Below are positions 51,988 to 62,312 of a DNA stretch of 64,000 nt, piece by piece. The notes below the pieces were generated by a model, which worked only from the letters and a program-made list of their open reading frames with translations, was not told the DNA's origin and did not search any database. The translations under genes and the position numbers were made by a program. The stretch lies in contig CANXME010002087.1 of the NCBI GenBank assembly GCA_948144175.1, positions 1,361,501 through 1,425,500 of the forward strand. The letters are read 5' to 3'. Position 1 is the first letter of the stretch; each line of letters starts with the position of its first letter. Origin of the DNA: Closterium sp. NIES-65 (lineage: Eukaryota; Streptophyta; Zygnematophyceae; Desmidiales; Closteriaceae).

Positions 51988-52935
51988 AGAAGGTGCAGTC
52001 AGTGGGGAGTCAGACTGTGCGTTTGAGAGGGGTCAGTCGGTGGACATAGTATGGGAGGAGTAAAGCTAGATGGAAGACTAAGAATATGGCAAAGCGCCGC
52101 GCTAGGTGGTCATAAGAAGGACGGTACCCACAGTACCAGAACTCCCAGCTCCAATACCTCCAGCACCACCAACACCTCCACCTCCAAAACCAGTACCCCC
52201 AGCTCTAGTGCCTCCATCACCAGTACCTCCAGCACCAGCACCTCCAGCACCGACAGCCCAAGTAGCTCCAGCACCTGCACCTCCAGCACCGACAGCCCCA
52301 GTAGCTCCAGCACCAACACCTCCAGTACCAATGCCTCTAGCACCAGTACCTCTAGCTCTAGTGCCTCCAGCACCAGTACCTCCAGCTCCAACGCCTCCAG
52401 CACCAGTACCTCTAGCTCCAGCACCTCCAACACAAACAGCTCTAGTAGCTCCAACACCAGCACCTCCTGCCCCAGCACCTCCAGCACCAGTACCTCCAGC
52501 TCCAGCGCCTCCATCACCAACAACTCCAGTAGCTCCAGCACCAGTGCCTCCATCTCAAGCGCCTCCTGCACCAGTACCACCAGCTCCAGCGCCTTTTGCA
52601 CCAGTACCTCCAGCACCAACAGCTTCGGTAGCTCCAGCAACAGTACCTACAGCTCCAGCACCTCCAACGCCAATACCTCCAGCACCACCACTAGACCCGA
52701 ACCATCGAGTAACCGACTCGCGAAGCTGCCGTGGCGAGAGAGCCTCCTGCCGACGAGACTGTTGCTGCTGCCACCCCAGAATCTCTAGCAGGAACACCCA
52801 CGACTCCACCACCACTAGGACGCTCAGCACCCCCAGAACTAGCACCCCCAGAGTCGGTACCCCTAGGACCAGTACCAGCACCCCCAAAGTCCGCACCTCT
52901 AGTGTCACAACCCCCAACTGCACGGAAGTCTAAAG
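51988..52935 (-). pseudogene. pol: P: integrase-RT linker, 5' part
   Basis: Minus-strand Gly/Ala-rich linker with degenerate 15-bp units (plus-strand view: CACCTCCAGCACCAGTACC and variants, 52130-52690), preceded on the right by EALSPRQLRESVTRWF (the LREW box) and short GGTD/GGAxT-type repeats. It is cut at about 52935 by S. The plus-strand Ser/Thr and Pro open frames across it are shadows. Confidence 0.72.
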
Positions 52936-54080
52936 GCCAGTCTGCTAAGATGGCGACAACGATCGAGGCGAATAACCAAGAGGGGTCTTCAAGCGTGGTG
53001 AGCGGCGAGTGGTCGTTGTGTCGTCAGCAGCAGGATCACCCCCCCTTTCCGTCTTTTCTCGCGCGCGATCGTAGAACGCACGCCCCGCGGCCCACGCGTT
53101 AGCAGGCTGTGCGGCCTTCAGTAGCGGGCCCCGAGGCCCTTGCTCGACGGCCCCGTGGCCTGCGCTTAGCTGGCCTCGCGGCCAAAACGTACGACCGCCC
53201 CACCCCTTAGCCGCCCATTGCCGCCCGCTGCCGCCCGTCCCGCCCGCCCAAACTTACCCTAAACCGCCTATCAACCGCACTAGACAACTCCCAGCCGTGA
53301 GAAACCATCCTTGACCGCATTAAATCACTCCCAACCGCAAGATACCGCTCTCCACTTCACTCAACCTGTCTCAACCGCCCTTTACCGCTCTAGCTAGCAC
53401 CTGCAACTGCTAGCATCAACAGCAACTGCCCGTGCACTTGTTACGCGCGTTGACAACCCACCCGTTTTCCCCCACCGCCCTAGACCGTTCTTCACCGCTC
53501 CCAACTGCACCGAAATTCCCTCCATTGCTCCCAACCGCATCCGACCACACTGAACCCCTCTCACAAGCACCAGAACCGCACTCAATCAAATTCCACCACT
53601 CCAGGCCACTCCTAGCCCCACCTCACCGTCCAACACCGTTCCCAACCGCTCTCAACCCCACCCAACCGCTCACCACCGCACTAGACTGCCATCAGCTGTA
53701 CCATAAGCAGTATAGGCTGCCCCCAGCGCACCAGCAGTAGCTTAGGCTGCCACCAGTAGCACCAGCACTTGCTTAGGCCGTCCTACTACCTGTATTAGAG
53801 CGCCACGTTGATGTGGCGACAGCGGCAGCAGCAGTGGCGGCAGCAGCACTGGCAACAGCACCGGTGGCCGCAGCAGCAGCAGTAGTGGCCGCAGCAGCAG
53901 TCGTGGCCGCAAAGCCTGTGGTGGTAGCAGCAGCAGCAGCAGAGCCAGCGGCTGCCCCCACCACGAAGCCCTGTCGGACCCGGCGAGTACACACACCAGT
54001 ACGTGGGAGCTGTAGCTGGGGTTGAGACCCGTGTGTCCAGTCTTAGTGCTTCCGTAGTTTCGAGACCAGGCGCCTCAGTG
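52936..54080 (+). other. S: leader or gag remnant
   Basis: GC-rich, then a pyrimidine-rich stretch with repeated ACCGC/CCCAACCGC motifs (53210-53700), then a GCN repeat coding poly-Ala (about 53810-53960). No gag motif can be assigned. Confidence 0.45.
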
Positions 54081-55560
54081 GTTCTTAGTATGGGGGCTGC
54101 AGCTAGTACTAGTCTAGTACCAACCTTTGTCGCTGGCTCGGGTGCGACCTCACCGACTGCACAACTTTCAACTTTCCTTCACCCTAGACTCTGGAGCGTC
54201 TAGCTGTTTTGTTCGCGACTGCACCGACCTCACGCCACTGCACACTCCAGTCATTGTCGCCTTGGCTGACCCCTCCGTGGGATCTGTAGTTGCCCACAGC
54301 ACCACTGTTCTCCTGTGTACGGCGGCTCCCTCTTCGTTTCTCAAAGGCTACTAAATCCCTTTGGACAAGCATATTGCATCCTGCACAGTCAGTGCCACTG
54401 GAGTGCCTCTGGCAACTTTCCACAGGGAGCCGGGCTCTAGTCTGTACTCACTAAACACAGGGTCCCACCACATTGGGTCAGGTCAGGTCAGGTCGGGTCA
54501 GGTAGCTGTTGTGTCGTGCGACTGTCGGTCACCCACGCACCCGTCGGTCCTTTGACACCACGTCTAGGTCACTCGTCGTTCCCACGTCTCAGGAGGATGG
54601 TACGTCACCGTCTGGTCTCAGGTCTCTCTGAGTCGCTTGCCCCGCTTCCTCGCTCGCCTGCGCCGCTGTGCACTCCTTGCGTCAAGGGTCGGCAGCGCAC
54701 TGCCCCTCACTCCTCCTCGTTCCCCCCCACCACGGCTCCCTTCCAAACAATGCACTTGGACGGCTGGGGCCCCTCCCAGGTCCGTGGCCCACGTCAGGAG
54801 CACTACTCCCTGATCGTGGTGGACGACTACTCCCACTACACCATGGTTTTACCTTTGCGACGGGAGGTCGACGTGCCTACCGTCCTCGAGCCGTGGCTAC
54901 TACTGAGGGGTGACGCTCAGGCCTTTTGTGGGATCCGCCTGCACTCGGACCGTCGTGGTGGGTTTTCTTCCACTCGCCTGGACATGTTTTGTCAGGGTCA
55001 GAGGATCATCCAATCTTACACGCTACCAGACTCGCCGCAGCAGAATTAGGGTAGCCGAGCGACGCATCGGCCTGGTCATGGAGGTTGCTTGGACCTCCAT
55101 GTGCCATGCCGGTGCCCCCCAGTTCCTACGGCCTCAGGCAGTGTGCTACGCTGCCCACCAGCTGAACCTGTGGCCTAGTGACGCACGGCCGCAGGTGACA
55201 CTGGTCTCCCTTTGGACAGGTTCTCCAGGTGTAGCAACTGACTACCGCGTCTGGGGTTCCCTGGCCCGCGTTCGCGCCCCCGGCGCGAACAAGTTGTCTC
55301 CGCGCACGCGTGCCTGCGTCTTTCTTGGCTTCCCACTCGACACCTTTGGCTGCCAGTTCTACGACCCGGTTACCTGTCAGTTCTTCAGCTCCCATGACGT
55401 CACTTTCGACGAGTCGGTCAGTTACTACAGGAGACGCCCCCACCAAGGTTCTGAGGTCTTTTCCCCCCCGCTGTTCCTCACCCTTGAGCCCCCCCAGTTG
55501 CCCTGGTAGCCCCATCCCCTTCGCGTCCTGCCCCGTCAGGTGTGTCACACGTCACTCCGC
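54081..55560 (+). pseudogene. pol: S: protease and integrase
   Basis: Protease box FTLDSGASSCFVRDCTDLTP (54170-54230) with intact Asp, then stops. A TCAGG/TCGGG direct repeat lies at 54477-54502. Pre-integrase: a weak LGHSSFPRLRRM, CTPCVKGRQRTAPHSS. Integrase: VVDDYSHYTMVLPLR, IRLHSDRRGGFSS (one extra residue; the catalytic Asp is kept), SPQQN, then a frameshift (TAG in one frame) and VAERRIGLVMEVAWTSM. The C-terminus keeps VWGSLARVRAPGANKLSPR, VFLGFPLDTFGCQFYDP and DVTFDESVSYYR. Confidence 0.88.
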
Positions 55561-56950
55561 AGTCGTCCCCCCCGTAGCGTCCACTCCTTGTCGTGTCGAG
55601 GGGTGCAGTAGGGGCAGTTGCGGAGGGTGAGGGTACTGGGGCTGCTAGAGCCCGTGGTGCAGGCTTTGGGGGTGCGGAGGGTGTGAGAGAGGAGGCCACT
55701 CCTGAGGAGGACAAGGCTGTCTCGACTCAGCGACCTTGCCCTGCCTCACCCCGTGGCTTCCCGTCTGTTCTGCAGTTCCCTCCTCGTTCGCCTCCGCAGC
55801 CGATTGCTGCGGAGCCTGGGGGTGTTCCTGCCAAAGACACTGGAGTCCCTAGGGGTGTTGTCCGTGGAGGTTCAGGTTCTGGGGGTGCTGGAGCCGGAGA
55901 CAGGAGCACTGTGACGCCTACGCCGCGCACAATATGTTTCCTGGCCCGTATGCAGCATTTAGATAGGTTGGAGAGGGAGGAGCGGGAGCGATTTGAGAGG
56001 GCACGACAGCAGCAGCAGCAACAGTCTCAGTCGGAGCGTCAGGAGAAAGTAGAGGAGGAGTCACTGCCGCACCACGAGAGAATAGAGGAGGAGTCACGAC
56101 AGCAGCAGCAGCAGCAGCACCAGCTCCATTCACAGTCGAAGCGTCAGGAGAGAGTAGAGCAGGAGTCCCGCCCGCTGCAGCAGGTGCAATTGCAGCCGCA
56201 GCAGGAGAGGGTAGAGCAGGAGTCACGACTGCCGCAGTGGGTGCAGTTGCAACCACAGCAGGAGAGAATAGAGCAGGAGTCCCACCCGCATCAGTAGGTG
56301 CAGTTGCAGCCACAGAAGAGAGAGTAGAGTAGGAGTCCCTCCCATAGTAGCAGATGCAGTTGCAGCCATTGCAGGAGAGAGTAGAGCACGAGTCCTGCCC
56401 GCAGCAGCAGGTGAAGTTGCGGTCGCAGCAGGAGAGGGTAGAGTAGGAGTCCCGGCCGCCGCAGCAGGTGTTGTTGCAGCCACAGCGGGAGACAGCTGAG
56501 GAGGAGCCATAGGAGTAGCAGCGGGGGCAGGTGTTGCAGCAGCAGTCGCCAGAGGAGGCGGAGAAGCAGCGACTCCGAGACCTATCCGACTCAGCACTTG
56601 CACGCTTTGTTTGTGGTTCCCTACCGTCCCCTCATGTTCCCCCTGTCGAGTTCCTTTCCTCATCTCAGTGGACTCTTAGTTCTCCCCTCAGTCGTGCTGT
56701 GTCCCCAGAGCCTTGCCGGTCCCGTTACCATGCCGACAGCCCATTTCACTCTGTTCTCCGCTCTCGTGTTGCACCTCCTCCTGTCCTTCCACAGCCGTCA
56801 TGCGTCGTCCCTCACTATGTTTCATGACCCGTTGTTTGACTACCTCCGTGCCTCTCGCCCTGTTGTCTCCCGTATTCTGTCTGTATTGGTCACTCACCCG
56901 ACTGCCCCTCCGCTGTCCATCTCGGCCCTTGTCACTTCAGGGGAGCATGC
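55561..56950 (+). pseudogene. pol: S: Gln/Glu-rich integrase-RT linker
   Basis: Gly/Ala-rich start, then LARMQHLDRLEREERERFER, a likely helical or coiled-coil stretch, poly-Gln, and six tandem 57-bp units (56147-56487) coding variants of ERVEQESRPLQQVQLQPQQ. It ends with RNTGD-free Pro/Ser-rich sequence and PLSISALVTSGEH at about 56940. This replaces the GGAEP linker of the other elements. Confidence 0.78.
56147..56487 (+). repeat. Six 57-bp tandem repeats in S
   Basis: Units start at about 56147, 56204, 56261, 56318, 56374 and 56431. Each codes 19 residues. Three or four units now contain TAG at Gln positions. Confidence 0.85.
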
Positions 56951-57735
56951 ATGAGCAGATCCTCACGCGGTTTCGCTTTCCGTTCTCCAAGGTACAACCT
57001 ACCCCTCTTGTTGTGGATCATGGGCTCACGGCTCCACCTTCGGACGAGCCATTTGAGTCCAGCGGTCCACATCTTGAGCTGGTGGGTTGTCTCATCTACC
57101 TTATGACCTGTACTCGCCCAGACCTAGCTTACCCTCTTAGCGTCCTTGCTCATTTTGTTGCGTCTGGGAGACACTGACCTTCCCACTGGTACGATGCTAA
57201 GAGGGTGGCGAAGTATGTGGCAAGTACATCACGCATGGGACTTGTCCTTGGAGGGAAGCAGCCAGTTACACTTATAGGTTTCTTGGACTCGTCGCGGACG
57301 GACGAGGCAGAGTTGCTACGGTCTTTACAGGATTACTGCTTCGGTCTTGGGACCGGAGCTGTTTCGTAGACGTCGACTCGCGCGTCGTCCGTCTCTAGTT
57401 CCAGCTTGGAGGCAGAGGTGTACGCTGCGGCCATGGCCATCCAGGAGCTTCGCTAGCTGTCTTTCCTCCTCACCGACCTTTGTTCGCTGACAACAGGTCT
57501 GCTGTCCAGTTGTGTGAGGAGCCCCGACTGGTTGGGAAGGGGAAGCACATCCAGCTTTGTTACTTCCTTCTCCGCGAGTTTCAGCAGCGTGGCCAGGCCC
57601 GTGTGGTACGTGTGGTCTCTGAGGCCAACACTGCAGATATCTTCACCAAGGCGTGCCGCCTTGTGCCCATCAGCGCTTTTGCACCCAGCTTGGCCTTGTG
57701 TCTACAGGCCCTCACTTGCTTGTGTAGAGATGCTT
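56951..57735 (+). pseudogene. pol: S: RT tail and RNase H
   Basis: After the RT deletion at about 56950 the frame reads RFRFPFSKVQPTPL, ELVGCLIYLMTCTRPDLAYP and HFVASGRH, then TGA. RNase H: RMGLVLGGKQPV, AEVYAAAMAIQELR with TAG for Trp, and in a shifted frame DNRSAVQLCEEPR, FLLREFQQRGQARVV and EANTADIFTKA. The copia RNase H motifs are recognisable but broken. Confidence 0.85.
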
Positions 57736-58016
57736 TGTCTTGTACCCTTGTATCTCATTCTATATGTATCTATATCGATGCATGTGGACTGGACTTGTGG
57801 CCCCTTCCTTGCCCTCAGATTGTGTGGTGACGTTGTGATCCACCCTGAGTTGCATCCCTTGCTTGATTCTTGTTGTTGCAGACCGGTCTTGTGACCTTTC
57901 CTTGCTTTTGCTGACTGGTCTTATGACCCTTGCTCTCAGATTGTGTGGTGATTTCATGATCCACCCTGAGTTATGTATTGGTTTCTGCAGGACTACTGTC
58001 ACCTAGACTATGGGGG
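57736..58016 (+). other. 3' segment and PPT of S
   Basis: The shared 3' box occurs twice here (cores at about 57835-57849 and 57957-57971), an apparent duplication of about 120 bp. The polypurine tract TATGGGGGTG ends at 58018. Confidence 0.75.
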
Positions 58017-58150
58017 TGTATCAAACTATAATGATATAGTTTGTAGTGTTCTAGACTAGGTGCACTCACTTTGTCCTAGGTTTAGGGTTAGGGCTGCCTA
58101 TTTATTGCTTGTTTGTTCATTTGCTAGTCATTCATTTTGAGATTTTGACA
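58017..58150 (+). repeat. 3' LTR of S (about 134 bp)
   Basis: TGTATCAAACTATAATG to GAGATTTTGACA. The first base is uncertain by 2 bp because TG occurs twice. Confidence 0.8.
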
Positions 58151-59250
58151 AGAAGACCAACCAAGGCTCAACCAAGGGGGGTGGGTCAACCTGAGACACA
58201 CCTGAGGGAGCAAGACCTTGTGTGGGGAGGGGGTCTACCAAGGGGGGGACCTGGAACCAGGAGGAGAGGCAAGGGGGTGGGGGGAAGTGCTATGGGGGTA
58301 GAGACGGTAGAAGCCAATCAACTCGTCAAAGGTGACGTTCTGGGAGGACAGGATGCGACGCGTGGCTAGGTAGTAGAACTTCCTACCAGGTGTGTCTGTA
58401 AGAAAGCCAAGGAGGACGTAGTGAAAGGTGCGAGAAGAGAGCTTGTCGCGATGGTAATGCGGACAACGGCAAGTGAGCCCCAGACCCAAAACTCTGACGC
58501 ATCATCAACCTCCCCCGTCCAACGCAGTATAGGCGAGGTCTCTAGCATTGGCCAGGGGTCGAGCTGGTGCACGGCATATTGGGCCGCAAACGGCCACAAA
58601 AAATAAGGACCAGTCGCAGGATCATGGAGGTGCGAGAAACCTCCAAGATCAAGCCAATGCGGCGCTTTGCAATCCCAATCTGTTATGGAGAGTCTGGAAG
58701 CGTGAGCGACTAGGCGATGCCCTTCGCATGACAGAAGTCCTCAAGGAGGCTGGAGGAAAAATCACCGCCTCTATTAGAGTGCAGTCACTGGACCTGGAGG
58801 TCCTGCTAAAATCTTGCACTCAGATTGCGACGAGCAGTGCGGATTCAAGGGATCAAAGCACCGCAGACATCCGCCTTGCTCTGCAAGGGGAAGACTGTGG
58901 TGTAGCGGTCAACAACCAGGAGAAAGTAGCACTCGCGGTCCTGTCCACTGACACGGACGGGGCCCTACACATCCATGTGGAGAGTCTACAGAGGAGCAGT
59001 GGTCAGAGGAAACGAGGAGGATTGAGGAGCGCCTGCTGTCGCCCTTTGACACAGGGAAGGCACGGCGGTGCAGGTGAGCGCAGGAGCGGGTGCAGGGACC
59101 TGGGGTGGCTAGAGACAAGGAAACGAGAGTGCACGCCACATAGATACGGTAGGGAGGGGTGACCAAGACGATGGTGCCAGTGGAGAGATGGGTGCGTGAG
59201 CACTTGGCACGAGCAAGACGCAGCTAACTGGCAGGGCGCAGCTACCTTAG
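58151..59250 (-). pseudogene. pol: T: copia integrase and pre-integrase
   Basis: Minus strand, from the right: HWHHRLGHPSLPYL, SPAPPCLPCVKGRQQALLNP, then a strongly decayed core and a better C-terminus: MWPFAAQYAVHQLDPWPM, ILRWTGEVDDASEFWVWGSL, KLSSRTFHYVLLGFLTDTPG, NVTFDELIGFYRLYPHS. The linker start borders S. T may be the right-hand continuation of P, since P holds the linker on the other side of S; this is inferred from order and strand. Confidence 0.78.
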
Positions 59251-59417
59251 CTGACGCAGCTACCTATGCGGACTCAGTGGTCAGTGTGTACAGGCCTGAC
59301 CTGGGTCTCTAAGTGAGCGTAACAAGGTGGGCGCCAGTATGTGAGTCCGTACATATTGCCACGAGCTCATCCCCAGGATTAGGGACAGTGAAAAATAGGT
59401 CCTAAAGGTCAGCGTTA

Positions 59418-59543
59418 TGTCAAACTTATATGCTATAGTCTGTGTAGGCTGTAGTGGGGTAGTTCATATGGGGTACAAGACTTTAGGGTTTCCTACTTGT
59501 ACTCCTCATGCTGCTCAATGCAATCATTCCTTGTTCGTTCACA
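59418..59543 (+). mobile_element. Solo LTR, 126 bp
   Basis: TGTCAAACTTATATG to GTTCACA, flanked by the perfect duplication CGTTA (59413-59417, 59544-59548), inside T. No interior remains, the usual product of LTR-LTR recombination. It fixes the ends of the LTR subfamily seen in K, L and H. Confidence 0.93.
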
Positions 59544-59548
59544 CGTTA

Positions 59549-60382
59549 CTCAGCAAGTTTGTAGTGAACGAGGGGAGGTGGAGACCTGTAAGCAAGCCGG
59601 AAGGGGCTGCCAGACACGGGAGAACGGTGGAGGCACGTGCTACGACTGGTCCCCCAGAGGGGTCACCCAGAGTGACTGGGACAGGTGTAGTGAGCAGTAT
59701 GACTGTAGTGGAATCATGAAAGAAGAAGCGAGATGTGCCTTAGTTAAGCGCAAAGGTGTGCAAGCCTCCGCAGGAGCTGCACATGTGCTAGCAGGCTCAC
59801 AGGCACCTAGACAAGTAGCTGCTACACCCACTCTCGAAGCTACTGTGGTGAGAGAGTATTCGGTTGACATTGCTGCTGCTGCTGTCCACCTCTAGACCTT
59901 CTGTGTCCACCAGCGGCACCACCGACACGAGCAGACGCACGTTTACCTAGACTCGCCTCCTCGACCAGCTGCTGCAGCTCCATCAACAATGGACGAAACT
60001 GCCGCAGTGACCTGGTGGCAGGAGAGAGGGAGGAGTAGTGTCTAACCACAGCATCGTAAAAACTCTGGGCTGACGTCACCTGACGAAAGTTGGCTCGCTA
60101 GTCGACTGGTAGGTGAGCTTTGAGGTGAGCAACTGCGTCGCGCTCCATCCCCTTTGTGTAGGCAAGGCGTTTTGCCCGGTAATGCCTCTGCACATCCTCT
60201 CCAGCGTCAACAGCGGGCTCGGTGGGAGTGGTGGGGGCCTGAAGGGAACCCGATGTGTGCTCAAGCAAGGAGACGTGATTTCTAATGAAAGTCCAGAGAT
60301 AAATGTGGAGGCACGTACGCCACAACCCAAACTTGAAAGGGCGTCCGTCTGCATCAACCTCCAAGACCGCAATCTTGGCCAT
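59549..60382 (-). pseudogene. gag: T: divergent copia gag and protease remnant
   Basis: Gag begins at the ATG ending at 60382: MAKIAVLEVDADGRPFKFGL, EHTSGSLQAPTTPTEPA, HYRAKRLAYTKGMERDAVAH, stop, then TSAQSFYDAVVRHYSSLSPA and a short Gly/Arg/Gln stretch instead of poly-Gly. At about 59739-59755 the protease box reads FALN, stop, GTSRFFFHD, so the catalytic Asp is Asn and the next Ser is a stop. Confidence 0.78.
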
Positions 60383-60990
60383 GACGGATAGTGGCAGTCA
60401 CCAGCAGTGGCAGAAGGGTGGCAGCAACGGTACGTGCGGCTACAGCAGTGGCGGCGGCCGGCAGCAGCAGTGGCAGTGGCTGGCGGCCGTGGCTGGCAGC
60501 AGTGGCGGCTGCAGCTGCGGCTTGGAAGGGCAGCGCTGGGCAGCGTGAAGGGCAGCGCTGGCGGAGGCCAGGCAGGGCAAGGCAGCAATGGCAGCGCGTG
60601 CAGGCAGGGCAGTAGTGGCGGCGGCCGGCAGCAGCAGCGGCAGTGGGCGGCAGTGGCCGGCATTAGTGGCAGCAGCAGCTGTGGCTTGACAGGGCAGCGC
60701 TGGTCAGCGTGCAGGGCAGCGCTGGCGGCGGCCAGGCAGGGCAGGCCATCGCTGGCAGCTCGTGCAGGTAGGGCAGCAACGGGCCGCGGTTCGGCAGGGC
60801 AGGGCAAGGCAGTGCACGTGGTGCAGCATGCAGAGCAGCATGGGGCAGGCTGGTAGTGCACGGACAGCGCATGAAGCAGCGCAGCAGCGGGCAGTACGAA
60901 GACAGCATAGATTGCACAGCTGCAGGCGGCGCGGGCAGGGCAGCGGCAGGCAGCGTGCAAATTCACATCGTGCAAGTCTGGAAAAAATAA
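60383..60990 (-). repeat. T leader: CAG/GGC-rich repeats
   Basis: GC-rich sequence made of GCAGTGGC, GGGCAGCGCTGG and GGCAGGGCA motifs. Two halves (60420-60590 and 60600-60760) are similar, indicating a duplication of about 180 bp. No PBS or LTR of the known types follows on the right. Confidence 0.6.
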
Positions 60991-61324
60991 CATTATAACG
61001 AAAATCTAGTGTTTATCTGTTTCTGCTACGAGGATGGCCTGATAGGAGGCCGTGGGATCATCCCCTTATGAGGAAGCATTTTGGCGGGGGGTTCTTATAC
61101 TCGTACCGAATTCGCGCAAATTTCGCGCGAGCGGCACGTCAGATCTGTGTCAAAATTCGAGTCTGACATAACTAAAAGTGTCAGAATTCGAGTCTGACAC
61201 AAAAAAACATATCAGAATTCAAATTTGTGCCAGTAAAAAGTGATGCACAATAGCAATAATAACTAATGTATACAGAATAGGGGGCTTCTTATGTCAAGAT
61301 AGCAATGATGATTGCATTGAATGA
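60991..61324. other. AT-rich spacer, no gene
   Basis: Lower GC than its surroundings. It contains three direct repeats of about 30 bp (61148-61233) built on an inverted repeat. It may be the eroded 5' LTR of T, but no terminal repeat or PBS confirms this. Confidence 0.4.
61148..61233. repeat. Three ~30-bp repeats with TGTCAGA/TCTGACA ends
   Basis: Unit 2 reads TGTCAGA-ATTCGAG-TCTGACA, a perfect 7-bp inverted repeat around 7 bp. Unit 1 differs by one base; unit 3 is degenerate. The arms match the terminal bases of several LTRs here. Confidence 0.75.
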
Positions 61325-61787
61325 TGAGAAGAAACGAGGAATGATTGAACTATGAAACAGTTGGGTACAAGTACTAACCCTAATTGGGTTGTACTCCTTA
61401 TGGGCTACCTCACTACAGCCTACACAAATGTATAAGCTATAATGTTCTGACACACCCCCATAGGCAAAGTGGGGGAGAACAAGGGTTCACAAGACCAGTC
61501 AAGCAAAGCAAAGCAAAGCAAGCTCAGGGTGGATCACAAAGTCACCACACATTCCGTGCACAAGTTCAAGGCCACAGGGCCAGTTCACATGCAGGAGTAC
61601 ATATATATAAAAGGCTAGACAAGCAAGAGCAGGTGGACATATATATATAACAGTACAAGCAAGGTCAAGAGGTGAGCAAGTGAGGCAAGACAGGCACAAG
61701 ACCCAGCTGAGTACAGAAGCGCTGATGATCACAAGGAGCAAGTGCCTTAGTGAAGATATCAGCAGTGTTGGCCTCAGAGGCCACGTA
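61325..61787 (-). mobile_element. U: copia 3' end (LTR, PPT, pol tail)
   Basis: LTR 61325-61452 (128 bp, M subfamily), polypurine tract at about 61453-61465, shared 3' box (61523-61537, plus-strand CTCAGGGTGGATCAC), then the pol end from about 61680 (minus strand: EANTADIFTKAL, then LGLVPVLPHLLTS-like). It is interrupted at 61788 by V within the RNase H tail codons. Confidence 0.82.
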
Positions 61788-62312
61788 TGTTGAAAGAGTA
61801 TCTTAAGCAAGATAGTAGGAACCCTAGGTATGGCGAGAGTGAGGAACGAGAGTCGAGAGAGAAGGCCAAAAAGAGGGGTTTCACTATAGACTCAAAGGTG
61901 CAAATAGGCAAGAAGCATGACAAGAAGGTCCACCACCAAATAGGAAAACGCTATAGCTACAGTAACCAATCCTACAGGCAGTTACATATAGAAAATATTA
62001 ACTTATATTTTCCGACACGCCCCCATAAGTGCCTGTAGGGAAGAATGTGCAGTCAACGCCCCCATAATGGGGTACACTAGACAGGCCGCAGCGGAAATCA
62101 CAGCAACAGGCAAGTGCAGTGGCAACCGGTGCAGTGATGGCAGATCCAGCTGTACCGACCCCTTGACCAAGGCAGAAACAGTAGCAAGTGTTGGGGCGGC
62201 AGGTCGCCTGAAGAGCAGGCTCTAAGGCTGCAACATGCAGCAGGACAGCAGCGGCTCGACGGCAGCACCTGCAGGCCCCAGCAGCAGGTAGCAGAAGTAA
62301 AGGCAGCAAAGG
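61788..62312 (-). mobile_element. V: second-subfamily LTR with interior fragment
   Basis: A 230-bp LTR (61788-62017, TGTTGAAAG to TTCCGACA), related to 3398-3636, followed by two copies of CGCCCCCATAA (62017-62031 and 62059-62070) in the polypurine position, so it is the 3' LTR of a minus-strand element. The interior to 62312 is CAG-rich with no recognised protein. The U sequence does not resume before W, so the right end is lost. Confidence 0.7.

Larger units (their letters stand above)
52936..58150 (+). mobile_element. S: divergent Ty1/copia element, RT deleted
   Basis: Leader-like sequence, protease, integrase, a Gln/Glu-rich linker, RNase H, 3' segment and a 3' LTR are present. The 5' LTR and a recognisable gag were not found, and RT is deleted. 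Protein motifs differ clearly from the K/M/N group, so this is a separate family. The left border is approximate. The bases before it (GGAAG) and after the 3' LTR (AGAAG) could be a decayed duplication. Confidence 0.75.

Noticed and set aside
52051..52933. Ser/Thr-rich and Pro/Ala-rich plus-strand frames of 245-275 codons
   Set aside because: Antisense reading of the repeat linker of P; the 15-bp period matches the GGAEP-type repeats.
53801..54025. Poly-Ala protein gene
   Set aside because: GCN/CAG repeat without homologous frame in relatives; likely leader or gag debris of S.
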